The notes under the pieces: model-generated
What the model was told of the DNA's origin: nothing
The model's input: only the letters and a program-made list of their open reading frames with translations
Databases searched by the model: none
Position numbers and translations under genes: made by a program
Assembly (NCBI RefSeq): GCF_001874645.1
Contig: NZ_CP017886.1
Location: 2,108,001-2,172,000, forward strand
Length of the DNA stretch: 64,000 nucleotides
From: Pseudomonas frederiksbergensis
Lineage (GTDB): Bacteria; Pseudomonadota; Gammaproteobacteria; Pseudomonadales; Pseudomonadaceae
Direction of reading: 5' to 3'
Part shown: piece after piece, positions 19,842-29,680 of the stretch
Layout: each line of letters opens with the position of its first letter
Numbering within the stretch: the stretch's first letter is position 1

Positions 19842-20852
19842 ATGTCGGCGGTACGCATCGGCCCATATACATTGCACAACGGCTTGATTCTCGCCCCGAT
19901 GGCGGGGGTCACTGACCAACCCTTTCGTCAGCTGTGCAAACGACTGGGCGCAGGGCTTGTAGTCTCGGAAATGGTCACCAGCGACATGAGTTTGTGGAAC
20001 ACCCGCAAATCGCGTCTGCGCATGGTCCACGAAGGTGATCCCGAGCCGCGCTCGGTGCAGATCGCCGGTGGCGATGCACAGATGCTGGCGGAGGCAGCAC
20101 GCGCCAACGTCGAGCTGGGCGCTCAGATTATTGATATCAACATGGGTTGTCCGGCAAAGAAGGTCTGCAACAAGGCCGCCGGCTCCGCGTTACTGAAAGA
20201 TGAAGACCTGGTGGCCGAGATCCTGCACGCCGTCGTGGCGGCGGTTGATGTGCCGGTCACCCTGAAGATCCGCACGGGCTGGGACCGCGCAAACAAGAAC
20301 GGCCTGACAGTGGCGAAAATCGCCGAACAGGCAGGCATTACGGCGCTGGCGGTGCATGGCCGGACCCGTGCCGATCTGTACACAGGCGTTGCCGAGTACG
20401 ACACCATTGCCGCGATCAAGCAGGCAGTGTCGATTCCGGTCTTCGCCAATGGCGATATTGACTCGCCCGAGAAGGCCCGGCACGTGCTCGACGCGACCGG
20501 TGCCGATGGCCTGCTGATAGGCCGGGCTGCCCAGGGGCGGCCATGGATTTTTCGTGAGATCGAGCATTTTCTGCGTACCGGCGAAAAACTCCCGGCACCA
20601 GAGTTGATCGAGGTGGAACGTATTCTGCTTGAGCATCTGGCCGCGCTCCATGCTTTCTATGGAGATGTCATGGGCGTACGCATCGCTCGCAAGCATGTCG
20701 GCTGGTATCTCGCAACCCTGCCGGGCGCCAGGGAGTTTCGCGCCCACTTCAATCGTTTGGATGGTACGGAAACACAATGCGCCAACGTTCGGGAGTTCTT
20801 CGCCGAGCGCTACAAGAGCCTGACAGGGGACGGAGAAGGGGTGGCCGCATGA
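19842..20852 (+). CDS. dusB: tRNA-dihydrouridine synthase B
   Basis: FMN- and NADPH-dependent reduction of a uridine in the tRNA D-loop. The 336-residue TIM barrel shows [40 protein letters not shown] with the catalytic cysteine in [31 protein letters not shown] and [13 protein letters not shown] plus [20 protein letters not shown]. The dusB-fis arrangement is the classical one in gammaproteobacteria. The stop overlaps the fis start by 4 bp, so expression is coupled. Confidence 0.96.
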   Translation: MSAVRIGPYTLHNGLILAPMAGVTDQPFRQLCKRLGAGLVVSEMVTSDMSLWNTRKSRLRMVHEGDPEPRSVQIAGGDAQMLAEAARANVELGAQIIDINMGCPAKKVCNKAAGSALLKDEDLVAEILHAVVAAVDVPVTLKIRTGWDRANKNGLTVAKIAEQAGITALAVHGRTRADLYTGVAEYDTIAAIKQAVSIPVFANGDIDSPEKARHVLDATGADGLLIGRAAQGRPWIFREIEHFLRTGEKLPAPELIEVERILLEHLAALHAFYGDVMGVRIARKHVGWYLATLPGAREFRAHFNRLDGTETQCANVREFFAERYKSLTGDGEGVAA

Positions 20853-21169
20853 CGATGATGACCGAGACTTTAGTGAGTGGAACAGCACCCGTGAGCGACA
20901 ATGTAAATTTGAAACAGCACCTCAATACACCGAGCGAAGAAGGCCAGACCCTTCGCGGGAGTGTCGAGAAGGCGCTGCACAATTATTTCGCCCACCTTGA
21001 AGGCGCTGCCGTCACGGATGTGTACAACCTGGTGCTCTCCGAAGTCGAGGCTCCCCTGCTCGAAAGCGTGATGAACTACGTCAAGGGCAATCAAACCAAG
21101 GCCAGTGAGCTGCTGGGACTGAACCGCGGCACCTTGCGCAAGAAACTCAAGCAGTACGATTTGTTGTAA
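20849..21169 (+). CDS. fis: DNA-binding protein Fis
   Basis: Nucleoid-associated protein and growth-phase regulator that bends DNA and activates rRNA promoters. From ATG 20849 the product is 106 residues. The N-terminal beta-hairpin region precedes helices [18 protein letters not shown] and [20 protein letters not shown]. The C-terminal helix-turn-helix is [20 protein letters not shown], the hallmark of the family. The start overlaps the dusB stop (ATGA). Another ATG two codons later is also possible. A terminator follows at 21187. Confidence 0.96.
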   Translation: MTMMTETLVSGTAPVSDNVNLKQHLNTPSEEGQTLRGSVEKALHNYFAHLEGAAVTDVYNLVLSEVEAPLLESVMNYVKGNQTKASELLGLNRGTLRKKLKQYDLL

Positions 21170-21186
21170 GCATTCAATCAAACCAG

Positions 21187-21219
21187 AAAGGCGCCCGCTT
21201 AAAACCGGTCGCCTTTTTT
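21187..21219 (+). terminator. Terminator after fis
   Basis: AAAGGCGCCCG then a CTTAAAA loop and CCGGTCGCC ending in TTTTTT: an imperfect GC-rich hairpin with a T-run starting about 18 bp after the fis stop. It separates dusB-fis from purH. Confidence 0.8.
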
Positions 21220-21251
21220 GCTGACTTCCTTTGCTTTTGATGGACATTGAG

Positions 21252-22859
21252 ATGACCGACCAGACTACCCGCCTGCCGATCCGCCGCGCCTTGATCAGCG
21301 TTTCCGACAAGACCGGGATCCTTGAATTCGCCAAGGAGCTCGAAGCTCTCGGCGTCGAGATCCTCTCCACCGGCGGGACGTTCAAGCTGTTGCAGGACAA
21401 TGGCGTAGCCGCTGTGGAAGTCGCGGATTACACCGGTTTCGCAGAAATGATGGACGGTCGGGTGAAAACCCTGCACCCGAAAATCCACGGCGGGATCCTC
21501 GGCCGTCGCGGTATCGACGACGCAATCATGAACGAGCACGGCATCAAGCCGATCGATCTGGTCGCCGTTAACCTCTACCCGTTCGAAGCCACCATCAACA
21601 AGCCAGGCTGCGACCTGCCGACCGCCATCGAGAACATCGATATCGGTGGCCCGACCATGGTGCGCTCGGCCGCCAAGAACCACAAAGACGTGGCCATCGT
21701 GGTCAATGCCAGCGATTACGCCAACGTGCTGGAAAGTCTCAAGGCCGGTGGCCTGACCTACGCTCAGCGTTTCGACCTGATGCTCAAGGCCTTTGAACAC
21801 ACCGCCGCCTACGACGGCATGATCGCCAACTACATGGGCACCGTGAACCAGGCCGCTGAAACCCTCACCACCGAAGGTCGCAGCGAGTTTCCGCGCACCT
21901 TCAACAGCCAGTTCGTCAAGGCCCAGGAAATGCGCTACGGCGAGAACCCGCACCAGAGCGCGGCGTTCTACGTTGAAGCCAAGCCTGCCGAAGTCGGCAT
22001 CGCCTCCGCGACCCAACTGCAAGGCAAAGAGCTGTCGTACAACAACGTGGCCGACACCGACGCCGCGCTGGAATGCGTGAAGAGCTTCGTCAAACCGGCC
22101 TGCGTCATCGTCAAGCACGCCAACCCGTGCGGCGTTGCCGTGAGCCCGGACGCCGAAGGCGGTATCCGCCAGGCGTACGAACTGGCATACGCCACCGACA
22201 CCGAATCGGCCTTCGGCGGCATCATCGCGTTCAACCGCGAACTGGACGCTGAAACCGCCAAAGCCATCGTCGAGCGTCAGTTCGTCGAAGTGATCATTGC
22301 CCCATCGGTCAGCGAAGAAGCTCGTGCCATCGTCGCCGCCAAGGCCAACGTTCGCCTGCTGGCCTGCGGCCAATGGTCGGCGGATCGTGCCGCTGCCTGG
22401 GACTACAAGCGCGTCAATGGCGGCTTGCTGGTACAGAGCCGCGACATCGGCATGATCGGCAGCGAAGACCTGAAGGTTGTGACCCAGCGCGCACCGACCG
22501 AGCAAGAGATCAACGACCTGATCTTTGCCTGGAAAGTCGCCAAGTACGTCAAATCCAACGCCATCGTCTACGCCAAGAACCGTCAGACCATCGGTGTCGG
22601 CGCTGGCCAGATGAGCCGCGTGAACTCTGCGCGCATCGCCGCCATCAAAGCTGAACACGCTGGCCTGCAAGTGCAGGGCGCGGTCATGGCCTCGGACGCG
22701 TTCTTCCCGTTCCGCGACGGCATCGACAACGCAGCCAAGGTCGGCATCACCGCCGTGATTCAACCAGGCGGCTCGATGCGTGACAACGAAGTGATTGCTG
22801 CTGCAGACGAGGCTGGCATCGCGATGGTCTTCACCGGCATGCGCCACTTCCGTCACTAA
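21252..22859 (+). CDS. purH: Bifunctional AICAR formyltransferase/IMP cyclohydrolase
   Basis: Performs the last two steps of IMP synthesis. ATG 21252 ([20 protein letters not shown]) gives 535 residues, the standard size. The N-terminal IMP cyclohydrolase part has [31 protein letters not shown] and [17 protein letters not shown]. The C-terminal transformylase has [29 protein letters not shown] (catalytic Lys-His) and [28 protein letters not shown]. An alternative in-frame start at 21231 lies close to the fis terminator and is unlikely. A REP doublet separates it from purD. Confidence 0.97.
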   Translation: MTDQTTRLPIRRALISVSDKTGILEFAKELEALGVEILSTGGTFKLLQDNGVAAVEVADYTGFAEMMDGRVKTLHPKIHGGILGRRGIDDAIMNEHGIKPIDLVAVNLYPFEATINKPGCDLPTAIENIDIGGPTMVRSAAKNHKDVAIVVNASDYANVLESLKAGGLTYAQRFDLMLKAFEHTAAYDGMIANYMGTVNQAAETLTTEGRSEFPRTFNSQFVKAQEMRYGENPHQSAAFYVEAKPAEVGIASATQLQGKELSYNNVADTDAALECVKSFVKPACVIVKHANPCGVAVSPDAEGGIRQAYELAYATDTESAFGGIIAFNRELDAETAKAIVERQFVEVIIAPSVSEEARAIVAAKANVRLLACGQWSADRAAAWDYKRVNGGLLVQSRDIGMIGSEDLKVVTQRAPTEQEINDLIFAWKVAKYVKSNAIVYAKNRQTIGVGAGQMSRVNSARIAAIKAEHAGLQVQGAVMASDAFFPFRDGIDNAAKVGITAVIQPGGSMRDNEVIAAADEAGIAMVFTGMRHFRH

Positions 22860-22874
22860 TACACCGCTCCCCCC

Positions 22875-22957
22875 GTAGGAGCTGCCGCAGGCTGCGATCT
22901 TTTGACTTTTCTTTTCAGAATCAAGATCAAAAGATCGCAGCCTGCGGCAGCTCCTAC
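22875..22957. repeat. REP doublet between purH and purD
   Basis: Left arm GTAGGAGCTGCCGCAGGCTG then CGATCTTTTGA; right arm reverse-complementary, ending in CTCCTAC at 22957, with about 22 bp between. It lies 15 bp after purH and would form a long stem in a purH-purD transcript. Confidence 0.9.
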
Positions 22958-23007
22958 GGAGGTTTGCAGCGCTTCCCACAGAATTAGCGTCATCCGAGGT
23001 TTTTGAA

Positions 23008-24303
23008 ATGAATGTTTTGATCATTGGCAGCGGTGGCCGTGAACACGCCCTGGCCTGGAAAGTCGCTCAGGATCCGCGCGTACAGAAAGTCTTCGTTGCC
23101 CCGGGCAACGCCGGTACGGCCATTGAAGCCAAGTGCGAAAACGTCGCTATCGACGTGCTGGCCCTTGAGCAACTGGCCGATTTTGCCGAGAAAAACGTCT
23201 CCCTGACCATCGTCGGTCCGGAAGTTCCGCTGGTCGCGGGCGTGGTCGACCTGTTCCGCAAACGTGGCCTGGACTGCTTCGGCCCAACCGCTGGCGCCGC
23301 TCAGCTGGAAGGCTCCAAGGCATTCACCAAGGACTTCCTGGCTCGCCACAAGATCCCGACGGCCGATTACCAGAACTTCACCGAGATCGAGCCAGCCCTG
23401 GCTTATCTGCGTGAAAAAGGTGCGCCGATCGTGATCAAGGCCGATGGCCTGGCCGCCGGTAAAGGCGTGATCGTCGCCATGACCCTGACCGAAGCCGAAG
23501 ACGCCGTACGCGACATGCTCGCCGGCAACGCATTCGGCGACGCCGGTTCGCGCGTGGTCATCGAAGAGTTCCTCGATGGCGAAGAAGCCAGCTTCATTGT
23601 CATGGTCGACGGCAAGAACGTTCTGCCGATGGCCACCAGTCAGGACCACAAACGTGTTGGCGATGCCGACACCGGCCCGAACACGGGCGGCATGGGTGCC
23701 TACTCCCCTGCCCCGGTGGTCACCAGCGAAGTTCACCAGCGCGTCATGGATCTGGTGATCTGGCCAACCGTGCGCGGCATGGCCGCAGAAGGTAACGTTT
23801 ACACCGGTTTCCTCTACGCGGGCCTGATGATCGACAAAGCCGGCAACCCGAAAGTCATCGAGTTCAACTGCCGTTTCGGCGACCCTGAGACCCAACCGGT
23901 GATGCTGCGCCTGCAGTCGAGCCTGGTATTGCTGGTCGAAGCGGCGCTGGCACAGGCGCTGGACAAGGTCGAAGCACAATGGGATCCGCGTCCAAGCGTC
24001 GGCATTGTACTGGCGGCTGGCGGCTACCCGGGTGATTACGCCAAGGGCGCGGCCATCGAAGGTCTGGATGCCGCAGCTCAGCTTGAAGGCAAAGTCTTCC
24101 ACGCCGGTACCGCACTCAAGGACGGCAAGGTTGTGACGGCCGGTGGTCGGGTGCTTTGCGCCACCGCCATGGGCGCAAGCGTCGATGCCGCCCAGCAGCA
24201 GGCTTACACACTGGCCGCAAAAATCAACTGGGAAGGCTGTTTCTACCGCAAGGACATTGGCTACCGCGCCATTGCCCGCGAGCGTGGCGAAAATCAGGAA
24301 TAA
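23008..24303 (+). CDS. purD: Phosphoribosylamine-glycine ligase
   Basis: ATP-grasp ligase making GAR, the second step of purine synthesis. The 431-residue product begins MNVLIIGSGGREHALAWKVA. It shows the family blocks PGNAGTAIEAKCENV, VGPEVPLVAGVVDLFRK, IVIKADGLAAGKGVIVAMTL, SQDHKRVGDADTGPNTGGMG, and KVIEFNCRFGDPETQPVMLR. Length is normal. It follows purH, as in most Pseudomonas, with a REP doublet in the gap. Confidence 0.97.
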   Translation: MNVLIIGSGGREHALAWKVAQDPRVQKVFVAPGNAGTAIEAKCENVAIDVLALEQLADFAEKNVSLTIVGPEVPLVAGVVDLFRKRGLDCFGPTAGAAQLEGSKAFTKDFLARHKIPTADYQNFTEIEPALAYLREKGAPIVIKADGLAAGKGVIVAMTLTEAEDAVRDMLAGNAFGDAGSRVVIEEFLDGEEASFIVMVDGKNVLPMATSQDHKRVGDADTGPNTGGMGAYSPAPVVTSEVHQRVMDLVIWPTVRGMAAEGNVYTGFLYAGLMIDKAGNPKVIEFNCRFGDPETQPVMLRLQSSLVLLVEAALAQALDKVEAQWDPRPSVGIVLAAGGYPGDYAKGAAIEGLDAAAQLEGKVFHAGTALKDGKVVTAGGRVLCATAMGASVDAAQQQAYTLAAKINWEGCFYRKDIGYRAIARERGENQE

Positions 24304-24319
24304 GCTATCCATTCGGCTA

Positions 24320-24342
24320 GGCAAGGGCCTGTGGCCCTTGCC
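24320..24342 (+). terminator. Stem-loop after purD
   Basis: GGCAAGGGCC, loop TGT, GGCCCTTGCC: a perfect 10-bp stem 16 bp after the purD stop. No T-run follows, so it may stabilise the 3' end or act as a weak or Rho-assisted terminator before retS. Confidence 0.55.
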
Positions 24343-24402
24343 GTACTATTCCGGCGCCGCGCATAGTTATAATCTGGCATCAACCTACGAAGGGATTTCG
24401 CC

Positions 24403-27180
24403 GTGCGCTGGCTCAGGATTGCCATAGGCTTCACCGTCACTCTGCTGACCCTGCTCTGCATGCTCCCGGCCCAAGCCGCGCAAGGCAGTGGCTGGGCGGT
24501 ATTGCTCGACGAACAGGCAGACCTGCAACTGAGCGACATCCGCTCGACTCGCTACACCAACCAATTCAGCCCGATTGAGCTCGACCAGATCACCGCCGCC
24601 GAACCCAGTGGCGCGTTGTGGCTGCGTTTCAAACTCAATCCCGGCAAACACGAACAACTGCTGCGCATCTTCGCCCCCGATTTGTTGCACCTGAACCTCT
24701 ACGTTCTGGATGGCGACACGCTGATCGAGCAATTGACCAGTGGCAACGAGCAACCGCAGAGCGATCGACCGCTCCCCAGCAGCGACTTCATGCTGCCGCT
24801 GCCTCAAAGCGACAAGCCCCTCGACGTCTATCTGCGACTGGTTTCCGAACACGAGTTGCGGCCTTATATCACCCTGCAATCGGCGGTGATGACGGCAGCC
24901 CACCAGAACCAGACGCTGATCTACGGCCTGTTTTTTGGCTGCATCGCGATGCTGATCCTGTATAACCTCACGCGCTATGCCTATAGCCGCTCGCGCAGCA
25001 GCGCCTGGCTGGCGGCATGCGAGGGGTTGTTGTTGCTCAGTCTGGTACTGTTGCTGAACCTGGCAGGCCCATGGCTACCCGACTGGCATGCCGTGCAAAC
25101 ACCCGGCGCCTATCTGTCGCTGCTGCTGACGGCCCCCTGCGGCCTGATGTTCGCCTACCGCTTCTTTGCCCCGCTGGGCCCGCATCCACTGAACAGATTG
25201 CTGCTGGGGGACATCCTGTTCATTGTCCTGTGCAGCCTGCTGTTGCTGTTCGTCGACACCCTGCCGCTGAACATCATCACCTATGCGCTGGTGGCCCTCG
25301 CGGGCCTGAGCATGCTCTTTGTCAGCGCCTATCACTGGCAAAAGGGTTACCGACCAGCACGCCTGTTCGTGGCAGCAATGGTGGTGTTCAACGTCGGCAC
25401 GCTGATTATCCTGCCGGCGCTGCTGGGGCTGACCCTGGTTGCGCCGCAAGGTCTGATCATGACCTTGATGGCCTTCATCTGCATCAGCGGCGTGCTGATG
25501 AGCATCGCCCTGAGCGAGCGCCAACGCAGCATCACCGAGGACCGCTTCAGCGTCAGCCGCGACCTGGCAGCGAGTAATGCCGAGATCAATGCCAAAGCCG
25601 AATTCCTGGCAAAAATCAGCCACGAAATCCGCACCCCGATGAATGGCGTGCTGGGCATGACCGAGCTACTGTTGGGCACCCCGCTGTCGGTCAAACAGCG
25701 CGACTACGTGCAAACCATCCACAGCGCCGGCAATGAACTGCTGACGTTGATCAATGAAATCCTCGACATCTCCAAGCTTGAATCCGGGCAAATCGAACTC
25801 GACGATGTGCAGTTCGACCTCAACGCACTGATCGAAGACTGCCTGAGCATCTTCCGCGCCAAGGCCGAACAACAGAACGTCGAGCTGATCAGCTTCATCC
25901 AGCCACAGGTCCCTCGCGTGATCAGCGGCGACCCGACACGTCTGCGCCAGACGCTGCTGAGCCTGCTGGAAAATGCCCTGAAGAAAACCGACGAAGGCGA
26001 AATCCTTATCGTCGTTGCCCTCGACGAACGCAGCCACAAACCGCGCCTGCGTATTGCCGTGCAAGACAGCGGGCAACCCATGGATGCCGAAGAGCGAGAA
26101 GCCCTGCTGCATGCCGAACTGCACAGCAAGAACTTCCTTTCCGCCACACGGCTGGGCGGTAACCTGGGGCTGGTGATCGCCCGCCAATTGATTCTGCTGA
26201 TGCACGGCGAGTTTGGCATCAAGAGCGGCAGCAATCAGGGCAGCACACTGTGGCTGACCTTGCCGCTGGACCCCGAGCGCCTCGAACACCCGACCTCCGA
26301 TCTCGACGGCCCGCTGCAAGGCGCCCGAGTGCTGGTGGTGGACGACAATGACACCTGCCGCAAAGTCCTGGTGCAGCAATGCAGCGCCTGGGGGCTGAAC
26401 GTCAGCGCCGTACCTTCCGGCAAGGAAGCCCTCGCCCTGCTGCGCACCAAGGCGCACCTGCGTGACTACTTCGACGTGGTCCTGCTCGACCAGAACATGC
26501 CCGGCATGACCGGCATGCAACTGGCGGCAAAGATCAAGGAAGACCCGAGCCTGAATCACGACATTCTGCTGATCATGCTCACGGGCATCAGCAACGCGCC
26601 GAGCAAGGTCATCGCGCGCAATGCCGGGATCAAACGCATCCTTGCCAAACCCGTGGCCGGCTACACCCTCAAGACCACGCTGGCGGACGAGCTAAGCCAA
26701 CGCAGCAAAGGCCTGGCCATCTCGCAGCAACTGCCAACCGGCGCACCTGCGGTGGTCAAGGTCCCGAGCGATTTCCGCATCCTGGTGGCCGAAGACAACA
26801 GCATTTCGACCAAAGTGATTCGCGGCATGCTCGGCAAGCTCAACCTTCAGCCGGACACCGCCAGCAACGGTGAAGAAGCCTTGAAAGCAATGAAGGCCCA
26901 GCGCTACGACCTGGTGTTGATGGATTGCGAGATGCCAATCCTCGATGGGTTCTCCGCCACCCAGCAATTGCGTGCCTGGGAGGTGGGCAACCAGCGAACT
27001 CGCACACCGGTAGTGGCGCTTACCGCACACATCCTGGCCGAACACAAAGAACGCGCGCGCCAGGCCGGCATGGATGGGCACATGGCCAAGCCCGTCGAGC
27101 TTTCACAACTGCGTGAACTGATCGAGCACTGGGTCGCACAGCGCGATCAGCAGAATCAGGCAACGGCTCAGACGTCCTGA
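24403..27180 (+). CDS. retS: Hybrid sensor kinase RetS
   Basis: Inner-membrane regulator that binds GacS and blocks the Gac/Rsm pathway, setting the switch between motile/virulent and biofilm states. The 925 residues (GTG start at 24403) comprise a signal peptide, a periplasmic 7TMR-DISMED2 domain (about 30-165), seven membrane helices (about 180-365), a HisKA domain with His407 in KISHEIRTPMNGVLGM, an ATPase-like domain with weak DSGQ instead of a normal G1 box, and two receivers with Asp696 (VVLLDQNMPGMTG) and Asp841 (LVLMDCEMPILDG). Domain set and place after purD match RetS. The altered ATPase box fits a kinase acting mainly by heterodimer formation. Confidence 0.92.
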   Translation: MRWLRIAIGFTVTLLTLLCMLPAQAAQGSGWAVLLDEQADLQLSDIRSTRYTNQFSPIELDQITAAEPSGALWLRFKLNPGKHEQLLRIFAPDLLHLNLYVLDGDTLIEQLTSGNEQPQSDRPLPSSDFMLPLPQSDKPLDVYLRLVSEHELRPYITLQSAVMTAAHQNQTLIYGLFFGCIAMLILYNLTRYAYSRSRSSAWLAACEGLLLLSLVLLLNLAGPWLPDWHAVQTPGAYLSLLLTAPCGLMFAYRFFAPLGPHPLNRLLLGDILFIVLCSLLLLFVDTLPLNIITYALVALAGLSMLFVSAYHWQKGYRPARLFVAAMVVFNVGTLIILPALLGLTLVAPQGLIMTLMAFICISGVLMSIALSERQRSITEDRFSVSRDLAASNAEINAKAEFLAKISHEIRTPMNGVLGMTELLLGTPLSVKQRDYVQTIHSAGNELLTLINEILDISKLESGQIELDDVQFDLNALIEDCLSIFRAKAEQQNVELISFIQPQVPRVISGDPTRLRQTLLSLLENALKKTDEGEILIVVALDERSHKPRLRIAVQDSGQPMDAEEREALLHAELHSKNFLSATRLGGNLGLVIARQLILLMHGEFGIKSGSNQGSTLWLTLPLDPERLEHPTSDLDGPLQGARVLVVDDNDTCRKVLVQQCSAWGLNVSAVPSGKEALALLRTKAHLRDYFDVVLLDQNMPGMTGMQLAAKIKEDPSLNHDILLIMLTGISNAPSKVIARNAGIKRILAKPVAGYTLKTTLADELSQRSKGLAISQQLPTGAPAVVKVPSDFRILVAEDNSISTKVIRGMLGKLNLQPDTASNGEEALKAMKAQRYDLVLMDCEMPILDGFSATQQLRAWEVGNQRTRTPVVALTAHILAEHKERARQAGMDGHMAKPVELSQLRELIEHWVAQRDQQNQATAQTS

Positions 27181-27244
27181 GCCGACAGACCCCGCAGCGC
27201 CTGATAGAATCCTTCCCGACTTCCCTCGCCAGTGAGCTTGCACC

Positions 27245-27841
27245 ATGCTCCACGTGTTGTTCAGCGTTTACCTGAAGATGCTGGTGCTCTATAGCCCATT
27301 CTTCGTCTTGTCCTGTTTCATCAGCCTGACCCGAGGTTATTCCAACAAGGAACGACGGCGCCTGGCCTGGAATGTCGCCCTCGCGACCCTGGTCTCCAGC
27401 GTCCTGCTGTATTTGTTCGGGCGAATGATTTTCAGTGTATTCGGCATCACCGTAGACGCCTTCCGCATTGGCGCCGGCAGCGTGCTGTTCATCTCGGCAT
27501 TGGGCATGGCTCAGGGCAAGTCAGCGGTCCAGACCGATAACGTGCAGCAGGACGTGACCATCGTCCCGCTGACCATTCCGCTTACCGTCGGCCCCGGCAC
27601 CATCGGGGCCCTGCTGGTCATGGGCGTCAGCCAGCCGCACTGGGACGACAAACTCACCGCCATCCTCAGCATAGCCATGGCCAGCCTGACCGTCGGCGTG
27701 GTGCTTTACCTGTCCAACCGCATTGAGCGAATTCTCGGCGACCAGGGTTTGCAGATTGTCAGCCGGTTGATGGGGTTGTTTGTGTGTGCGTTGGCGGCGC
27801 AGATTATCTTTACCGGGGTCAAAGGGTATTTGGTGCCTTAG
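27245..27841 (+). CDS. MarC family inner-membrane protein
   Basis: A 198-residue integral membrane protein of the MarC/UPF0056 family with about six helices; function unknown despite the old link to multiple antibiotic resistance. Typical features are YSPFFVLSCFISLTRGYSNK near the N-terminus, RIGAGSVLFISALGMAQGK and VPLTIPLTVGPGTIGALLVM. The last block, with its PLTIPLTVGPG, is the family signature. It lies 64 bp after retS and ends in a bidirectional terminator. Confidence 0.88.
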   Translation: MLHVLFSVYLKMLVLYSPFFVLSCFISLTRGYSNKERRRLAWNVALATLVSSVLLYLFGRMIFSVFGITVDAFRIGAGSVLFISALGMAQGKSAVQTDNVQQDVTIVPLTIPLTVGPGTIGALLVMGVSQPHWDDKLTAILSIAMASLTVGVVLYLSNRIERILGDQGLQIVSRLMGLFVCALAAQIIFTGVKGYLVP

Positions 27842-27868
27842 TGCGCTGCGAAGTTGCCGCAACAAAAA

Positions 27869-27898
27869 AAGGCCTTGTGCTAAAAAACACAAGGCCTT
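27869..27898. terminator. Bidirectional terminator between convergent genes
   Basis: AAGGCCTTGTG, loop of 8, CACAAGGCCTT: a perfect 11-bp stem, with an A-run on the left and a T-run (CATTTTT) on the right. It serves marC on the plus strand and the unknown gene ending at 27924 on the minus strand. Confidence 0.88.
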
Positions 27899-27923
27899 GT
27901 CATTTTTGATCAGATCCAATCAC

Positions 27924-28574
27924 TCAGAGTTTCAGCTTTTGCACGAGGACCTTATCTGAGTAAGCATCAATTTTTTCGTGGACCCGCTCTCGGTAGTTTT
28001 CAAACACCTCCCGATTGAAAGCAAAAACGCCGCCATCCGGGGTGATAACCACCTCTTTGTCGATTTCACTCCAGAAGAAGAAGTCATCCTCAATCACTGC
28101 GGTGCTATAGCGCAAACCGTACAAGCAGACGACGACGTCGCCGGAGTCAAGGCGTTCGCAAGGCGCACATTTGAGAATACCCGAACCACCGTTCGCGACA
28201 TTGTCGCGAAAGAAGTTCCAGGCAAACTCGTCCAGCTTCAACACCCTGTAGGTTTCCTCGATCAGCTGAGCTAAACGTTCCACCCCCAAACGCCCAATAA
28301 TCGTATGACTGATACTTAGCAGCTGATTGACATTCGACACCCTAAACTTGTCAGAGGGGACGATAGCCTTCAGTATAAAACCTGCCTTTAACAACCGGCC
28401 TTGGTAATAATCAAACCAGGCTTTTTTTGATACCTGCCCGGGGTACTTATCATTCGCCGCCAGCTCCGCATACAACAAACAGCCCTGTACATCCTGCTTA
28501 TCCTGCGGGCAAACCTCGGACGCAAAGGACAATAAGCAGCCACCCACTACTACCGCATCAGCAAGCACTGTCAT
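27924..28574 (-). CDS. Unknown protein, shorter member of a paralogous pair
   Basis: A 216-residue protein of no recognised family. I prefer ATG 28574 because AAGGTG stands 6-7 bp upstream; starts at 28592 and 28601 are possible. It is a divergent paralogue of the next gene upstream. Both share DAxVVG, LxxF and DKQD at identical spacing (residues 6-28 here, 58-80 there), AE and N just after, a PC in the middle, and a C-terminal pattern FN(R/K)xxF, RxxV, IDxxxD (from residue 186 here, 240 there). The hydrophobic N-terminus (VLADAVVVGGCLLSFA) aligns with an internal part of the paralogue, so it is probably not a signal peptide. Base composition is less GC-rich than neighbours. Confidence 0.65.
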   Translation of the reverse strand: MTVLADAVVVGGCLLSFASEVCPQDKQDVQGCLLYAELAANDKYPGQVSKKAWFDYYQGRLLKAGFILKAIVPSDKFRVSNVNQLLSISHTIIGRLGVERLAQLIEETYRVLKLDEFAWNFFRDNVANGGSGILKCAPCERLDSGDVVVCLYGLRYSTAVIEDDFFFWSEIDKEVVITPDGGVFAFNREVFENYRERVHEKIDAYSDKVLVQKLKL

Positions 28575-28636
28575 ATTGAACACCTTGTTCATCCACACCA
28601 AAAACCAACACTCTATTGAGGGGACCTACGGCCTCA

Positions 28637-29446
28637 TTAGCCTGCAATCTTTTTAAACAGACCATCGCCAAACTGGTCAATGTAGTTATAAACCTGCTGG
28701 CGCTTTCGATCAAACGCGCGCTTATTAAACTTTCGAATGCCTGCCGCCTGAAAAAGATGAACCCCCTCCGTCTTGAAAGTAAAAAACAGAAAGTCGCCAT
28801 CGTAGTCCTTGCTGAACACATCCAGCCCGCCCATGACCATTGCCATGCCACCACCAGGAGCAACGATACAAGGAACTGCCTTGAAGCTGACAACCGAACT
28901 TTCCTTGCTTCCGGCGTCCACGATCTTCAGCGCTTCTTTGTCGCCCTTGAGCTTGTCAAAGCCCGCCGCGACAAGACTCAACACATTGCCAGAGCCCGCG
29001 CTGATGACAGTCTCAAGCACTTGTAACAATGCATCGTTCATCGTCAGCGTCAGCTTTTTGGAGTCATACTTCTTATACGTGTAGCTTTCTGTGACCCAGC
29101 CAATCGCCGACAAGGCTTCGTTATAGGCCATGTACCGCTGTTCTTGCGAGGTTTCGGCAGGCAATTTATTGACAACAGCTTCGGCAAAAGCCTGGCTATC
29201 CAGTGCATCCTGTTTATCATCTTCGCTTAGCCGCTCCTCAAATACCACAAGGGACGGACCGACGACCGACGCGTCAATTGTCTCCGCAGCACGACCAGCC
29301 AAAACACCGCCGCTCTTGGCAAATGACCTGAGTCGGGGACGCGCGAAGACCTCAGTTAACTGAGCCTCGACTCGCTCAAAGTACTTATCCTGCACAGCCT
29401 CATTGAAAGGGCGATCTGCAATGATATTAATTATTTCGTTACTCAT
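28637..29446 (-). CDS. Unknown protein, longer member of a paralogous pair
   Basis: A 269-residue protein of no recognised family, starting MSNEIINIIADRPFNEAVQD. It has no membrane segment or signal peptide that I would defend, though SAGSGNVLSLVAAGFD and CIVAPGGGMAMVMGG are mildly hydrophobic. It shares the DAxVVG/DKQD block and the FN-R-V-ID C-terminal block with the gene downstream, after a unique N-terminal 52-57 residues. The second gene follows 62 bp after its stop on the same strand, so they should form a two-gene operon. GGAAAT upstream of ATG 29446 is a plausible ribosome site. Lower GC than the flanks points to horizontal acquisition. Confidence 0.68.
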   Translation of the reverse strand: MSNEIINIIADRPFNEAVQDKYFERVEAQLTEVFARPRLRSFAKSGGVLAGRAAETIDASVVGPSLVVFEERLSEDDKQDALDSQAFAEAVVNKLPAETSQEQRYMAYNEALSAIGWVTESYTYKKYDSKKLTLTMNDALLQVLETVISAGSGNVLSLVAAGFDKLKGDKEALKIVDAGSKESSVVSFKAVPCIVAPGGGMAMVMGGLDVFSKDYDGDFLFFTFKTEGVHLFQAAGIRKFNKRAFDRKRQQVYNYIDQFGDGLFKKIAG

Positions 29447-29653
29447 GTAAATTTCCTTAGTAAATAATCACCGCTCCATGCGGTAAAAACCAAACTAAGG
29501 CACCCAACTTAAACCGTCAAACCCATTCACACAAATAACTTATGCCAATAATTACAAACCCCAAACAACTTCGATAACAAGCCATAACCAGCGCACACAA
29601 AAGCGCGCTACTTATTGGTGACGTTAGTTTCAACAACCCTAGTTAAAACGCAA

Positions 29654-29674
29654 GCGACCTCGGCGTGAGGTCGC
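29654..29674 (-). terminator. Terminator after cobJ
   Basis: GCGACCTCGGCGTGAGGTCG with a closing C forms a 7-bp stem. Read on the minus strand it is followed by TTGCGTTTT, so it ends the cobGHIJ transcript 7 bp after the cobJ stop. The remaining 200 bp up to 29447 is AT-rich with no visible gene and should hold the promoter of the unknown pair. Confidence 0.75.
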
Positions 29675-29680
29675 CGTTAT

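Noticed and set aside
21174-23024. 616-codon open frame opposite purH
   Set aside because: Shadow of a highly conserved enzyme gene; it spans the REP doublet and the fis terminator.
28514-28574. Signal peptide for the shorter unknown protein (VLADAVVVGGCLLSFA)
   Set aside because: The same segment aligns with residues 57-72 of its paralogue, so it is more likely a buried strand or helix of the domain.
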